This document shows positions 24,231-34,492 of a stretch of 64,000 nt of DNA, in pieces. The position numbers and the translations under genes are program-made. Numbering within the stretch: position 1 is the stretch's first letter; every line of letters starts with the position of its first letter. This stretch comes from Stenopsyche tienmushanensis (lineage: Eukaryota > Arthropoda > Insecta > Trichoptera > Stenopsychidae): positions 1-64,000 of the forward strand of contig WACJ01000352.1 in assembly GCA_008973525.1 (NCBI GenBank), given 5' to 3'. Under the pieces are notes generated by a model. It saw only the letters and a program-made list of their open reading frames with translations. It searched no databases and was not told where the DNA came from.

Positions 24231-25291
24231 CATTGTGAATGTTGATAAATTTGGGTTATATCCGCAATCAATGTGCGAGAATGCTTTTTATGCATCATTC
24301 GAATCGCAGCATATGCGGGATTCCTCATCAGCGGGTTAATGGCATCGCTTCTTCATCGTCGATGCTTTATTTGAAATCATGCTCTATAACAACATCCAAT
24401 ATGATTTACCAATTGCTAAATTCCGCATTTTTTCCCAGCGTGCATGGATTAATTTTGTTGGAAATTCTTAGATCAATCATTGTACGTTGTTATCGTGCTT
24501 TCTGTACACAGTTCATGCGGCATCATATTCTAATCCAATATGCTTTTGAAAGAACCGATATAGATTCGCCTCATTGTCGACAGACGAGAAATAAGGATGC
24601 TCGATAGTGAGTAAAGGTAACGTTTTATAAATACATTTTCTACGCATTATGGTCGTTTGGCTTAAATATCTTCTTCGTTCTTCTCTTTTGGGTTAACAAT
24701 TGAATCTATGCTAAAATGTATGCGTTTATGTCAGAGTCAAGGACGCGTTTTTACTAGTTGAAACTAGTTTACACTGCATGTCTTTGTTATAATAAATTTT
24801 AACTAGACAAGGCTCGTTAAAACTGTTTTAACTAAGATCAAAATTCATCCAGCTAACAACTAGTTTCAACTAGTAAAAACGCGTTCTAATTAAATACAAA
24901 TTTTGACTGTAACACGTATCAATCTTTTATGCTTTGTGAGTGAATATCAATTGCATAAAAATTTCGCATAAACATGCTCCAAGAATCGATCGAGAAATTT
25001 CGCATTTATCTTTGATTTAATTGGCAGAGCCATCTGTGATCGAATAGTGAAAAAAAATAACAATTAAATTATGCTAGTCATTCATAGTTTTCACTAACCA
25101 TCTTCAAATAGCTCATATTCTAACTGTTTTTATTTTGAATGGTAATGATATTTCATCATAGTAAATATCTTGTTTTGTCTATTTGCAATGAAATATTTTT
25201 TCTTGATTTTTTTCTTTCTAGATAACTTTTTCTTGATTGTTGTTTAGATTTTGAAATCATTGATTAATTATTTTTTCGTGGTTCTTTTCAG
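24231..25291. other. Between genes A and B
   Basis: A 122-codon plus-strand frame at 24239-24607 has no signal peptide or family motif and is probably incidental. TATAAATA occurs at about 24628 and 'gatagtGAGTAAAG' near 24604 looks donor-like, but I cannot place the 5' exon of gene B. The acceptor 'ggttcttttcag' ends at 25291. Confidence 0.3.
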
Positions 25292-25293
25292 AT

Positions 25294-25977
25294 GTGTTGC
25301 CCAAGCTGAACATATGGACAATTTTTCTCCTCGTCATGCTGATACTTCCCAAAAATGAAGGAATCCCAATCGATCGAAATGAAGGCGATGGATCCAATCT
25401 CCAAATTCGAGCTGCTGTCTCCGATGATGCCTCTTTCATTAAAGAATTACTATCGAAGGAACATAACGAAGAAATAATGTCTTCTATCAGGAAAAAGCGA
25501 GAAACATCAGCGTCGTCATCAGACGAATCAACCAGCACCTTTGACAAATATTTCTTCGTTTATCTTACACCGCTTCTATCGGCTACCATTCCGATTAATA
25601 TTCCAATGTCAATATACTTCTTTTTCTTTCATAACGCTGCTAAAGTCGTCGAAACCCCGGCAGTCGACTTGGATCTGGATTTTTCCATGACGGAAAGCGA
25701 TCATCCAAATCCGACGATGCTCCCGCCTGACATTAAGCCCACGGAGAGATTTTATTTCCCCGATGACCCAATTTTCAATAAACCCGAATCACAAATCCCG
25801 GTAGTACCACCAAAACCTACCGTCAAAACGAGCACAACACCCAAGGCGATCAATTCCATGGATGACATCGAGGATTACGACGATGACGACGACACACTCA
25901 CGGGAATTTCTTTCAAAATACCCAAAACTGAAAGACCACCCGTCAGACCACCGCCACCACTACAACACATTGTGTAA
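25294..25977 (+). CDS. Gene B: secreted LTGISF-family protein lacking the usual start ATG (about 227 aa)
   Basis: The exon opens after a good acceptor (ttttcag|atGTGTTGCCC). At the position where all other members have ATG, B has GTG, and the change creates an out-of-frame ATG (ATG TGT TGC CCA AGC TGA). The frame is otherwise intact: hydrophobic signal-like residues 6-19, RKKR at 66-69 (furin type), a hydrophobic MSIYFFFF segment at 105-112, ERFYFPDD (151-158), an acidic run, and the family block at 190-225 (DTLTGISFKIP then PPVRPPPPLQH). It stops right after this block, without the six-Cys module. The next in-frame ATG is codon 15, inside the signal peptide. Either an upstream exon supplies the start, a non-AUG codon is used, or the gene is losing function. 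Coordinates given begin at GTG. Confidence 0.6.
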   Translation: MLPKLNIWTIFLLVMLILPKNEGIPIDRNEGDGSNLQIRAAVSDDASFIKELLSKEHNEEIMSSIRKKRETSASSSDESTSTFDKYFFVYLTPLLSATIPINIPMSIYFFFFHNAAKVVETPAVDLDLDFSMTESDHPNPTMLPPDIKPTERFYFPDDPIFNKPESQIPVVPPKPTVKTSTTPKAINSMDDIEDYDDDDDTLTGISFKIPKTERPPVRPPPPLQHIV

Positions 25978-26994
25978 AATCATCCCCAAATCCACTTCAT
26001 CGTCTTTTGATAATTCGTATTGAAATATGAATGCGTCGAAGCCTAATTGTTGATATTAACTATGATACTTTTGATATTAATTATTACGTAATCTAATTGT
26101 AAAATGTGTACAGTTATTTTAATAGAAATTTTCGATCTAAATAATTTCGCAGTGAATGCAAAACTCGATTCCTGCGAAAAATATGAACGAGATAACTTCA
26201 AAAGGCGACTTGCTAATAATTGTGAAACATAATGAACATAGTAAAGTTATAATAGAGCGAAGAAATAGCCGTCCATTAGATAGCGAAGAACGCAAAGAAA
26301 ATTCAACGATTCAAAAACATTAAATATCATTTTCAGTATTAATATAATTATAAGGCTAATTTTTGTCTAACGAATTGAGTCATTTTCGCGACAAGAAAAA
26401 ATATTTAGACATTTTTTTCGATATTTTCTTGCAATCAATATGTTCCGAAATCTATTATTTAAAATAAATATATACAAAACATCCCCTTTCAACCCTCATA
26501 ATATTCTGCAATCTTATAGATAAAATACCGTTGATATCCTGGCGATTATATCGAAAAACTAGGTCGGTCGCTAATGGCTAATATGTCCATGAAATTTTCC
26601 TAAATAGCTGTATTATATTATTTATATATTTTACAAACGATAAAAGTATGTGAGGTATGTATGCTATGATATTTATTAAACGAGGAAAATCTAATATTTA
26701 ATTTATAAATTATAGTTTCATCCTTAAAAAGTGTACTGTGGAAAAAAATAGATAATAAATAAATAAAGACGATGTGGTTGTTTTTGCATCCCCTTCAAAC
26801 ATTCAATCAGGCGTTTGCCTTTGGAGAGATGATTTTTTTTAGATTTGTGACGTTGATTTAAGTCAGTGGTTCTCAACTGGTGCACCGATGCACCGCGAAA
26901 AAATTGGTAAAAACGAAAATTTCTGCAAAATAGTGAAAAATTAAAAAGACGAAATTATTAGACCGCAAAGTGTTAATTCGTGATTTTTTCAAGA
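25978..26994. other. Between genes B and C
   Basis: About 1 kb of AT-rich sequence. No gene is seen. No strong poly(A) signal stands out close to the stop codon of gene B. AATAAA-containing stretches appear only near 26463 and 26755. Confidence 0.3.
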
Positions 26995-27049
26995 TCTGTT
27001 TTATTAGAAATACGCCTCAAATTTAAAGCGATTTCAATTTAATAAAAAA

Positions 27050-27172
27050 ACATCAACATAACCAAATGTTGTGATGAGTTTTGACCCACGATAAATACAT
27101 CAGTGTGTGGCGATACGTTGTTGGAAATAGTCTAGTCATATAAATAATTCCAAATTGATCATTCATCATTGA
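27050..27172 (+). promoter_or_regulatory. Promoter and short 5' exon of gene C
   Basis: A block reading 'catcaacataaccaaatg' then 'ttgtgatgagttttga' (27050-27083) is conserved before genes D and E. TATAAATA lies at 27139-27146. Initiator-like TCATT motifs follow at 27159-27170. A donor, TTGA|GTAAGA, at 27173 is also conserved. The intron would run 27173-27945 and end in 'ccaatttcag'. The transcribed 5' exon would then be very short, 5-12 nt depending on the start used. It carries no in-frame ATG, so translation starts in exon 2. The boundaries are inferred from conservation and splice consensus. Confidence 0.55.
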
Positions 27173-27947
27173 GTAAGATTTGTGTTTTAAGTACTAATAA
27201 TTTAGTAATCTAAATTGGTAATTGTCAATCCGAAGCATTAATGAGGTTTCATAAGTCAAAATCATTTCATTAAATAATAATCCGAAAGCATTTCAAATAG
27301 GATGATTGATTAAATTCCATTGATTTTAATTACTGAACTGAATATTACAAATTTATATGATATGCCTCGATCATAAAATCAAATCAATTGATCACCAATT
27401 AAATTCTATCAAGAATATAAATGGGTTTTATTCAGTTTTTCTTCATAATCGACAATATACGAAGTTTATGATAAAATGCGATAATTTCATAATTCACATT
27501 CGGCATATGGTTTAATTTTAAATGAATTTTCCTTAAGCGTGTTTTATATTTAATAAGGTCAAATTTTTTACACGAATATATATTTTGATATTGCAGTGTT
27601 TAAATTTATATTTCGATTGAATCCACAATAAATCCATTACGATGTAAGTCTTCAAATGCAGAATCGTACATAAATAGATTGGAATATCTGTTTTCATATA
27701 ATTTCAGCAAAAAAACACAATGATTTGATGGTTATAAAAAGTGGACGTGGTACGAACGCGTGACGGTTGTTTGGTGCGGGCGGTGGCAGATTTAAAAATT
27801 GGGCCCCCTCCATTCTTATAAAAACGTGTTTTTAATATTTAGAAATGTATTCATCTGTGTCGCTATACGTTATGATTGATATATCTGAATATTTTCTACT
27901 CTTATACATCATTTTGTTAACAATCAGTTGTATGTCCAATTTCAGAT

Positions 27948-28676
27948 ATGATTCCATTCGAATTTGCTGTATTTCTTCTAACATTATCAGTTGGTTTTTC
28001 ATTGCCATACGAAAAGAGTTATCCTGAAATGAAGGAAGTGATCAATGTTCAGACGAACAGACAAGAAAATGATAATCAACATGGCTTAAGGAATGTTAGA
28101 AGACATTACGATTTATACGAAGAAAAGCTAAAATTACAAAATGTTAATTCAGAAATGATTTCATTGCGCAACGAAACACTTTCTAAAAGAAATGTAACAT
28201 TTTTAACATTTAAAGTTGTTAAAAGAATCCCGAAAAGATGTCGAGAATATCAGGGAACACATTATAACAGAATGAATGGTATAAACACAACGAAATCAAT
28301 ACCATCTGTTAGTAATGATACAAAAAAAATTATAAAAGAGTCGGTGACAACAGGATCGGTAACAAAAGATTCTGTGACAACAGAATCGGTGACTACAGAA
28401 TCGGTGACTACAGAATCGGTGACTACAGAATCGGTGACTACAGAATCGTTGACTACAGAATCAGCGACAACAGGATCGGCGACAACAGATTCGGTGACAA
28501 CAGGATCGGAAACAACAGAAAAAGTTGAAGATTCTAGTGATTATGTATTAACGTTGTATGATTATGACAACACGCTTACCGGAATCTCATTTGCCATTCC
28601 ACCAACAATGCAACCCCCAATTCAACCAATTCCACCCCTTGATCATCATCAATCACACACGAAACATTGTACGTAA
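27948..28676 (+). CDS. Gene C: secreted LTGISF-family protein with pentapeptide repeat (242 aa)
   Basis: The start ATG follows the acceptor as ttcag|atATG. Residues 1-18 are a signal peptide (MIPFEFAVFLLTLSVGFS). Residues 19-130 are basic and closely match gene D; a possible N-glycosylation sequon NVT is at 82-84. Residues 132-191 are twelve SxTTx-type pentapeptides (mostly SVTTE), likely O-glycosylated if secreted. The family block is residues 204-231 (YDYDNTLTGISFAIPPTMQP then PIQPIPPLD), and the protein ends soon after with no six-Cys module. Gene C and gene D are a tandem duplication that includes promoter, intron and 3' flank. D lacks the pentapeptide array. Function is unknown. A mucin-like extracellular protein is the most cautious inference. 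Confidence 0.78.
   Translation: MIPFEFAVFLLTLSVGFSLPYEKSYPEMKEVINVQTNRQENDNQHGLRNVRRHYDLYEEKLKLQNVNSEMISLRNETLSKRNVTFLTFKVVKRIPKRCREYQGTHYNRMNGINTTKSIPSVSNDTKKIIKESVTTGSVTKDSVTTESVTTESVTTESVTTESVTTESLTTESATTGSATTDSVTTGSETTEKVEDSSDYVLTLYDYDNTLTGISFAIPPTMQPPIQPIPPLDHHQSHTKHCT
28341..28520 (+). repeat. 15-bp coding minisatellite in gene C
   Basis: Twelve in-frame 15-bp units of the type tcggtgactacagaa encode SVTTE and variants (SVTTG, SVTKD, SLTTE, SATTG, SATTD, SETTE). The central units (28386-28445) are nearly identical, and the outer ones are more diverged. This is typical of expansion by slippage or unequal exchange. Confidence 0.85.
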
Positions 28677-28800
28677 AGCATATTATGATATTCATATACT
28701 TTTTAAACCAAAATAAACATAATATTTGATCAAGAAGACACTTTTTCAATCGAATATGAATCTAATTTATTTGCTATCCCTATATCCTTTGGCGTCTTAT

Positions 28801-28806
28801 AATAAA
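28801..28806 (+). terminator. Poly(A) signal of gene C
   Basis: AATAAA follows a block ('ctatccctatatccttt', 'gcgtcttat') that recurs before AATAAA of gene D (32648) and, more loosely, gene E (34493). Another AATAAA is nearer the stop at 28712-28717. Conservation favours the distal one. Confidence 0.5.
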
Positions 28807-28975
28807 ATAATGCAAAAATTATTTGAAGTAAATAATGTCCTTATTATAAAATATCAATTACCGTAAAATAAAATCAGACTAGAAGAAAATGATTGAAGCG
28901 AAAGGAAATGAAGAAAGAAAACCTGTCTCGGTAAAGTCACAAGTACATATGTACTACAAAATTCTACGTTGTGCG

Positions 28976-29440
28976 TAGGGAATCCATATGGAAAATTTCG
29001 GGATTGAAAATTTTATCCAACATAAATCATACACCTCACCAGCACGATGAAAGCTACTAAATCGAGACATTCCCGCCGAAATCTGGACACTTGGAAACAG
29101 TGGCGTAACTACTAATTGACGAGCTTAGGCGACGCCTATGGCCTGTAACTGTCTAATCTATGTATACATATATACAGTACATTACATGTTTATCAAATTG
29201 TTATATTAGCCTTTCCCCACCGGTGATGTATTTACTACACCTCGACTCTAATAATGGGAATATCGATATGAAATATAACAGATACGGGGTTCATATTTTT
29301 TGTATTCCTCCGTAATATAATCACGAATCAAGTCAAAGTATTATAGTATATAAATATTCATTTGCAGCGACGGAAATAAATAATTTGTCGGGGAGTCGGG
29401 GAATTTGCGAGTTTTACTCTGTGTCTCAGCAGAAATTTGC
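28976..29440 (-). repeat. hAT-family repeat, copy between genes C and D
   Basis: Starts 'tagggaatcc', the same terminus as the 48895-49480 element, and carries its common blocks inverted: 'cagtggcgtaactac', 'gatgtatttactacacctcg', 'gaatatcgatatgaaat', 'attcctccgtaatata', 'gcgacggaaataaataattt'. The far end is not well defined. Confidence 0.65.
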
Positions 29441-29679
29441 GTTAAACTTAGGAAGTTCACCAGTGGTGAATCACCACTGAGACGTTTCTATTAATTCAGT
29501 AGTTCTTTGGAAGAGATTTCTTCTTCATATCACAAGTTCTCCGATGGTTCAAGTTGTTAAAGGAGGGCCGAGAGGAGGTCGCCAACGGACCCTGCAGTCA
29601 ATCTTCTGAATAGTCGAAAATATGACGTGTGTGTATGATTATTTGAACTCTGATCAACTTTCAATGGATAACAGAAATT

Positions 29680-30609
29680 CTAAACATAACAAAAACAACC
29701 GTTTATCGTATTATAACTGAATATTTGAACACAAAGACGCATGAAAACATCATCAAGACAACGCGCCAAGTCACAGCGCCTTCGTTTTCTATGATTTCCT
29801 AGCCAGGACCTGCACTCCATTAATTCCCCAGCCTTCCCTTCCATGGCCCTGGCCTGCTTAGTCTTTATTTTTAACCTCTTGGCTGCCGCCGGTTTGATAA
29901 AACGGCACCTCCAATTGACGTGTGTTTTCAATGCAAAAAAAAGTACTTTTACTAATAAATAAATATGTTTCACTTGCATAATTGGTGAGCCACAATCAAT
30001 CAGAGTATAATTTGCATGAAAAAACGACACTTTATTTTTACTTGCCACACAAATATTAAAGAAATTTAAAAAGTTCAGTATAAATGATGAAGTCCGTATC
30101 AATTCCACTTTTGCAATCACATAAAACAAAAAACTTAGTCCAAAACGACTAATTTTCTACGGAATGTACTGTTTGAAGAGTGGTCTGCATTTGAAGAGCA
30201 AAAGACTTTCATCGATGCACAATTTTTTGAAGGATGAAGTTTATTGTTAAAATTACGTTCAATCATGTCTGTAATTTTTTTAATACAATTTATCATCAGT
30301 AGCTTATTCATTATTATCCGAAAAATGTAAAAATTTCATAAGCATTTGAAACCTATTGCGTGGCATCTTGTTAGAATAAATAGACGAATGCAATAAAATA
30401 TCAACCAAAATGGACCAAAATTATTTTTGGCTATTTCTTGAATTTCTTGATATCAGCAAACAAACGGCTGATATGTACATTTCGTCGATATTTGTATCGT
30501 ACCACTCGTCTATTCTGTAAGAATTTGATTCCGCTGGTAGTTTGATTTTTATATATCGGTATTGCTTATAAGTTTCTTCAATGATGAACTCCATAATATC
30601 TTCTGACAT
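29680..30609 (-). pseudogene. piggyBac-like transposase remnant
   Basis: Read on the minus strand from 30609, MSEDIMEFIIEETYKQ leads to RIDEWYDTNIDEMYI, the usual start of the piggyBac DDE domain. MPRNRFQMLMKFLHFSDNNE follows near 30310-30370. The first catalytic region IDESLLLFKCRPLFKQYIP is at about 30160-30216, then SRFGLSFFVLCDCKSGIDTD at about 30095-30155. A region resembling the DCG...DN stretch and Lys/Arg-rich tail ends near 29680. Frameshifts and several in-frame stops separate these pieces. The 149-codon frame at 29680-30129 is part of this relic, not a host gene. It sits between the duplicated genes C and D, within the spacer that differs between them. Confidence 0.75.
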
Positions 30610-30615
30610 ATATTT

Positions 30616-30994
30616 TTTGAAAAAAAAAAATATTTCGGATTTTTCCCAATCATTTATGATTATTCACGCTATAAATATTTTAAAGGATTGCTTACTTTCT
30701 ATCGATTAAAAATTAATAATTTATATTTTTGAATAAATTTGGTATTTTTGACAATTTCTATTTGTGTCAACCCTGACGAAATGTTTCGAATATATCCTAA
30801 ACTAAGAAAAAATATTTACAGTTTTCGATGTTTTTGATGTTACAAAATGATTCCGAACGATACTGTTAAAAAATCGAAATGAATTTCCCTTTTGTTTAGG
30901 GAATAGGAACAAGTTAAATATCGCAAAGGGTTCATAAATGACGTTTTGAAATTCCAAAATTATAAATTGTTTTTGTGCATACCGTGTCTTCTTT
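30616..30994. other. Spacer before the gene D promoter
   Basis: AT-rich sequence. From about 30999 onward it matches the upstream region of gene C starting at about 26995, which marks the left edge of the C/D duplication. Confidence 0.4.
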
Positions 30995-31050
30995 AAATCT
31001 GTTTTATTAGAAATACGTCGCAAATGTAAAGCGATTCCAAATTAAAAAAA

Positions 31051-31174
31051 AACAACAACATAACTAAATGGTGTGATGAGTTTTGACCCACGATAAATAC
31101 ATCAGTGTGTGGCGATACGTTGTTGGAAATAGTCTAGTCATATAAATAATTCCAAATTGATCATTCATCATTGA
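31051..31174 (+). promoter_or_regulatory. Promoter and short 5' exon of gene D
   Basis: Nearly identical to the gene C promoter: the 'gtgtgatgagttttgaccca' block, TATAAATA at 31141-31148, TCATTCATCATTGA and the donor GTAAGA at 31175. The intron would run 31175-31863 and lacks about 80 bp present in the gene C intron. Confidence 0.55.
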
Positions 31175-31865
31175 GTAAGATTTGTGTTTTGAGTACTAAT
31201 AACATAGTAATCTAAATTGGTAATTGTCAATCCGAAGCATTAACGAGGTTTAATAAGTCAAAATCATTTCATTAAATAATAATCCGAAAGCATTTCAAAT
31301 AGGATGATTGACCAAATTCCATTGATTTTAATAACAGAACTGAATGTTACAAATTTATATGATATACTTCGATCTTAAAATCAAATCAATTGATCACCAA
31401 TTAAATTCTATCAAAAATATAAATGGGTTTTATTCAGTTTTTCTTCATAATCGACAACATACGAAGTTTATGATAAAATGCAATAATTTTATAATTTACA
31501 TTCAGCATATGGTTTAATTTGAATGAATTTTCCTTAAGCGTGTTTGATATTTAATAAGGTCAAAGTCTTTAAATTCAGAATGGTACATAAATAGATTGGA
31601 ATATCTGTTTTCATATAATTTCAGCAAAAAAACAGAAAGATTTGATGTTTATAAAAGGTGGACGTGGTACGATCGCGTGATGGTTGATTGATGCGGGCGG
31701 TGGCAGATTTAAAAATTGGTCCCCTCCATTCTTATAAAAACGTGTTTTTAATATTGAGAAATTTATTCATCTGTGTCGCTATACTTTTTGATCGATATAT
31801 TTTTGAATATTTTATGCTTTTATACATCATTTTATTAACGATCTGTTGTATATTCAATTTCAGAT

Positions 31866-32414
31866 ATGATTCCATTCGAATTTGCTGTATTTCTTCTAAC
31901 ATTATCAGTTGGTTTTTCATTGCCATACGAAAAGAGTTATCCTGAAATAAAGGAAGTGATCAATGTTCAGACGAATAGACAAGAAAATGATAATCACCAT
32001 GGCTTAAAGAGTGTTAGAAGACATTACGATTTATACGAAGACGAGTTAAAATTACAAAATGTTAATTCAGAAATGATTTCATTGCGCAACAAGAGACGTA
32101 CTAAAATATTTGTAACATTTTCATCATGTAGAATGTTTAAAAGGAAACTGAAAAGATGTCGAAAATATGAGAAAACATATTATAGCAGAATTAATGGCAA
32201 AAACACCACGAAATCAATACAATCTGTTAGTAATGATGCAATAAAGATGACAACAGAAAAAGTTGAAGATTCTGGTGAAGATTATTCAATGTATTATGAT
32301 TATGATGAAACGCTTACTGGAATCTCATTTGACATTCTGCCGACAATGCAACCCCCAACTCATCCAATTCCTCCCCTTGATCATCATCAATTACATACGA
32401 AACGCTATAAGTAA
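31866..32414 (+). CDS. Gene D: secreted LTGISF-family protein (182 aa)
   Basis: Start chosen after the acceptor ttcag|atATG. The first 70 residues are nearly identical to gene C, including the signal peptide (1-18). Residues 75-100 are very basic (NKRRTK, FKRKLKRC) with Cys88 and Cys98. The pentapeptide array of gene C is absent; a single residual MTTEK marks its place (residues 128-132). The family block is 143-171 (YYDYDETLTGISFDILPTMQ then PPTHPIPPLD), with IP changed to IL. It stops a few residues later with no six-Cys module. Tandem duplicate of gene C, diverging mainly in the basic middle and repeat. Confidence 0.78.
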   Translation: MIPFEFAVFLLTLSVGFSLPYEKSYPEIKEVINVQTNRQENDNHHGLKSVRRHYDLYEDELKLQNVNSEMISLRNKRRTKIFVTFSSCRMFKRKLKRCRKYEKTYYSRINGKNTTKSIQSVSNDAIKMTTEKVEDSGEDYSMYYDYDETLTGISFDILPTMQPPTHPIPPLDHHQLHTKRYK

Positions 32415-32647
32415 AACAAATTATAATTGTATTCAATTTTCAATGCTTCACCTTCTTGATTTGCATTTAAATCAGAAAAATTGACACGAAAGAGTCTTCC
32501 TTAGTTACAAAAGTCATCTACAATAATTAATATCGATTAGTTCTTAAGAATTATTATATATATACATATTAAAGCAATACAAACATATTTTTTTAATCGG
32601 AAATCAATCTAATTTATTTGCTATCCCTATATCTTTTGTCGTCTTAC

Positions 32648-32653
32648 AATAAA
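32648..32653 (+). terminator. Poly(A) signal of gene D
   Basis: AATAAA about 235 bp after the stop, preceded by 'ttatttgctatccctatatc', the same block as in gene C. Confidence 0.5.
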
Positions 32654-33148
32654 AATATGCAGTTCTCGTTCAAAAATTATTTGGAGTAATTGATGTTATT
32701 ATTATGAAACATCGATTATCGGAAAATAACATCAACCTCGAAGAAAATGGTATGTTTTTTTTATAATTCAAATTTTAAGAATTTTAAGAACATGTTCACA
32801 TCATATCGACTCTAAAATAAATTATTTTGAAATTTTGATTACTTTATGGTCCCTCTGATATATTGCACATTTGTGTTCAAAAAAGCAGTGGTTGTGTACT
32901 GAAACACATGTAAAATCATTCAAACTGTGAATACAAATAGATCGAATCTCTTCAAAAAGCGCACGATACGATGTGCCTTGAAAAAGAGATAGAAAGGCCA
33001 AATAAAGCGAAATTTTAAGATCTATTGATTTGCGTTTTCATCACAATCGCCGTATTATTATTGTGTATGACAAGTTTCAAGGAAAAATTTCCTAGTTTTT
33101 TTTTATTTCACCTAAGCCTTGATGTAATTTGAATTTAAAATAGCAGTG

Positions 33149-33250
33149 ACATCGACAAAACCAGATGCTGTGATGAGTTTTTGAGCAAGATATGAAGACC
33201 AGTCAGTTTTTGTGCGTCTTCGGCAGTAGTATGATCTTTGGGAGAGTCGA
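33149..33250 (+). promoter_or_regulatory. Promoter and 5' exon of gene E
   Basis: The block 'acatcgacaaaaccagatg' then 'ctgtgatgagttttt' (33149-33183) is conserved with genes C and D. A TCAGTT initiator is at about 33212. The donor GTCGA|GTGAGT is at 33251. The bases after the donor, 'gttttgtgttttaagtact', are also conserved with C and D. The intron would be 33251-33706. No clear TATA box is seen. The predicted exon contains an out-of-frame ATG. Confidence 0.5.
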
Positions 33251-33708
33251 GTGAGTTTTGTGTTTTAAGTACTCATAAATATCGATCTAATCCCGTATTA
33301 AATTGGCCTGCTGATTGGTCGAATGTCATGGATCTTGATTGTTTAAATGCATCAAAATAAATTAAAAGTGTATTGATTTCAATAAAAACTAGACGATTGA
33401 TTGATGTGGGCGATGGCAGATTTAATAATTCGCCACGCTATTCGTATAAAAATGCTATCCAAACACAAGGCCTAGATATTAGAACTGTATAATGTTTATA
33501 TGTTACGTTTTTTCAAATTATATAAGCTAATTTGTTTAAGTAGAAAGTATTACAATTTTAACCATGTGCTGATATTTATTACAAAAACGGATTTTGGTGT
33601 GCATTTTGGGCATATGGAATAATGGCCACGCGCCAATTATGGCAAAAATTGAATCATATTAATGTGTTTGATGTCTATATGATAAGTCATTTTTTTATAT
33701 TTCCAGAT

Positions 33709-34296
33709 ATGATCCCATTCAAGCTTATCATATTTCTTCTGACATCGTCAGTCGGTCCTTCGTTGCAATATAAATTGAATAATTTAGAAACGAAAGGATT
33801 TATCAACGATCGGCGAAATAGCGAAGAAGTGCATATTTATGATCCTCACGAGCATTCTATTAGATTGATATCGTTGGACAAAGATCATCATGGTTTGAAG
33901 AACGCTGGAAAGCAAATTCTAAGACCGAAAAGAAGTCGCAATGTGGGTGCAGGTCAATTGAATGCACCAAGTTTCAACATGGAAATAGTTTTAATGCACC
34001 TTAACGTGTTTTTAAAAATACTTGTATCTTTTGGTGATTGTGTATTATTTGATAGATGTCGGGAAAGCGATATAAGCAATGCGAAGGAAAATGAAATGAA
34101 AAGTGCAACAAAAACGACAACAGAATCAGTTGATTTGACAACAGAACCAATTGATTCGACTACAGAATCTCAAGATGATAATGAACTGTATTATGATTAT
34201 GATTATGATTATGAAGAGAAACCAGCTGGAATCTCCTTTGATATTCCCTCAATATCGAAACAGGCAACCGGTCCAATTCCACCCCTTAAGCATTAA
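33709..34296 (+). CDS. Gene E: diverged secreted LTGISF-family protein (195 aa)
   Basis: The frame is open further upstream, but the start is placed at 33709 because it follows the acceptor as atttccag|atATG and aligns with MIPF... of genes C and D. Residues 1-18 are a signal peptide (MIPFKLIIFLLTSSVGPS). A basic RPKRSR stretch is at 72-77. A hydrophobic segment with two cysteines (111, 117) spans 92-117. Residues 136-154 keep a short TTES/TTEP-rich stretch like gene C. The family block (161-195) is degraded: a YYDYDYDYEE run, then AGISFDIP (T to A) and a shortened proline tail ending PIPPLKH. This is the most divergent member, but the frame is intact. Confidence 0.72.
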   Translation: MIPFKLIIFLLTSSVGPSLQYKLNNLETKGFINDRRNSEEVHIYDPHEHSIRLISLDKDHHGLKNAGKQILRPKRSRNVGAGQLNAPSFNMEIVLMHLNVFLKILVSFGDCVLFDRCRESDISNAKENEMKSATKTTTESVDLTTEPIDSTTESQDDNELYYDYDYDYEEKPAGISFDIPSISKQATGPIPPLKH

Positions 34297-34492
34297 TGAA
34301 CAAATAAGAAGTACGATTGATTTTTTTACATTTTCGATGCTTTTCCTACTTGATTTGTACTTAAATCGGAAATAAATACATAAAAAGAGATTAGTACGTA
34401 AGAAATATTATATACTTTTATAAAAATAATATAAAAATACTGAATAGTCCTTCTAATTGATTTAATAACCCTCAACCCTTTGGCATCCCAAC

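Noticed and set aside
24239..24607. 122-codon frame after gene A
   Set aside because: No family motif, no signal peptide, and it begins nine bases after the palindrome in unremarkable sequence.
27845..28027. 60-codon frame overlapping the start of gene C (and its twin at 31688-31945)
   Set aside because: It crosses the splice acceptor in a different frame from the conserved protein. It appears in both copies only because the DNA is duplicated.
29680..30129. 149-codon minus-strand frame as a host gene
   Set aside because: Its sequence continues the piggyBac DDE domain readable just upstream; it is a transposase relic.
33622..33708. Upstream start for gene E (MATRQLWQ...)
   Set aside because: This stretch is intron by alignment with genes C and D. 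The acceptor at 33706 and the ATG at 33709 match the family pattern and restore the signal peptide to the N-terminus.
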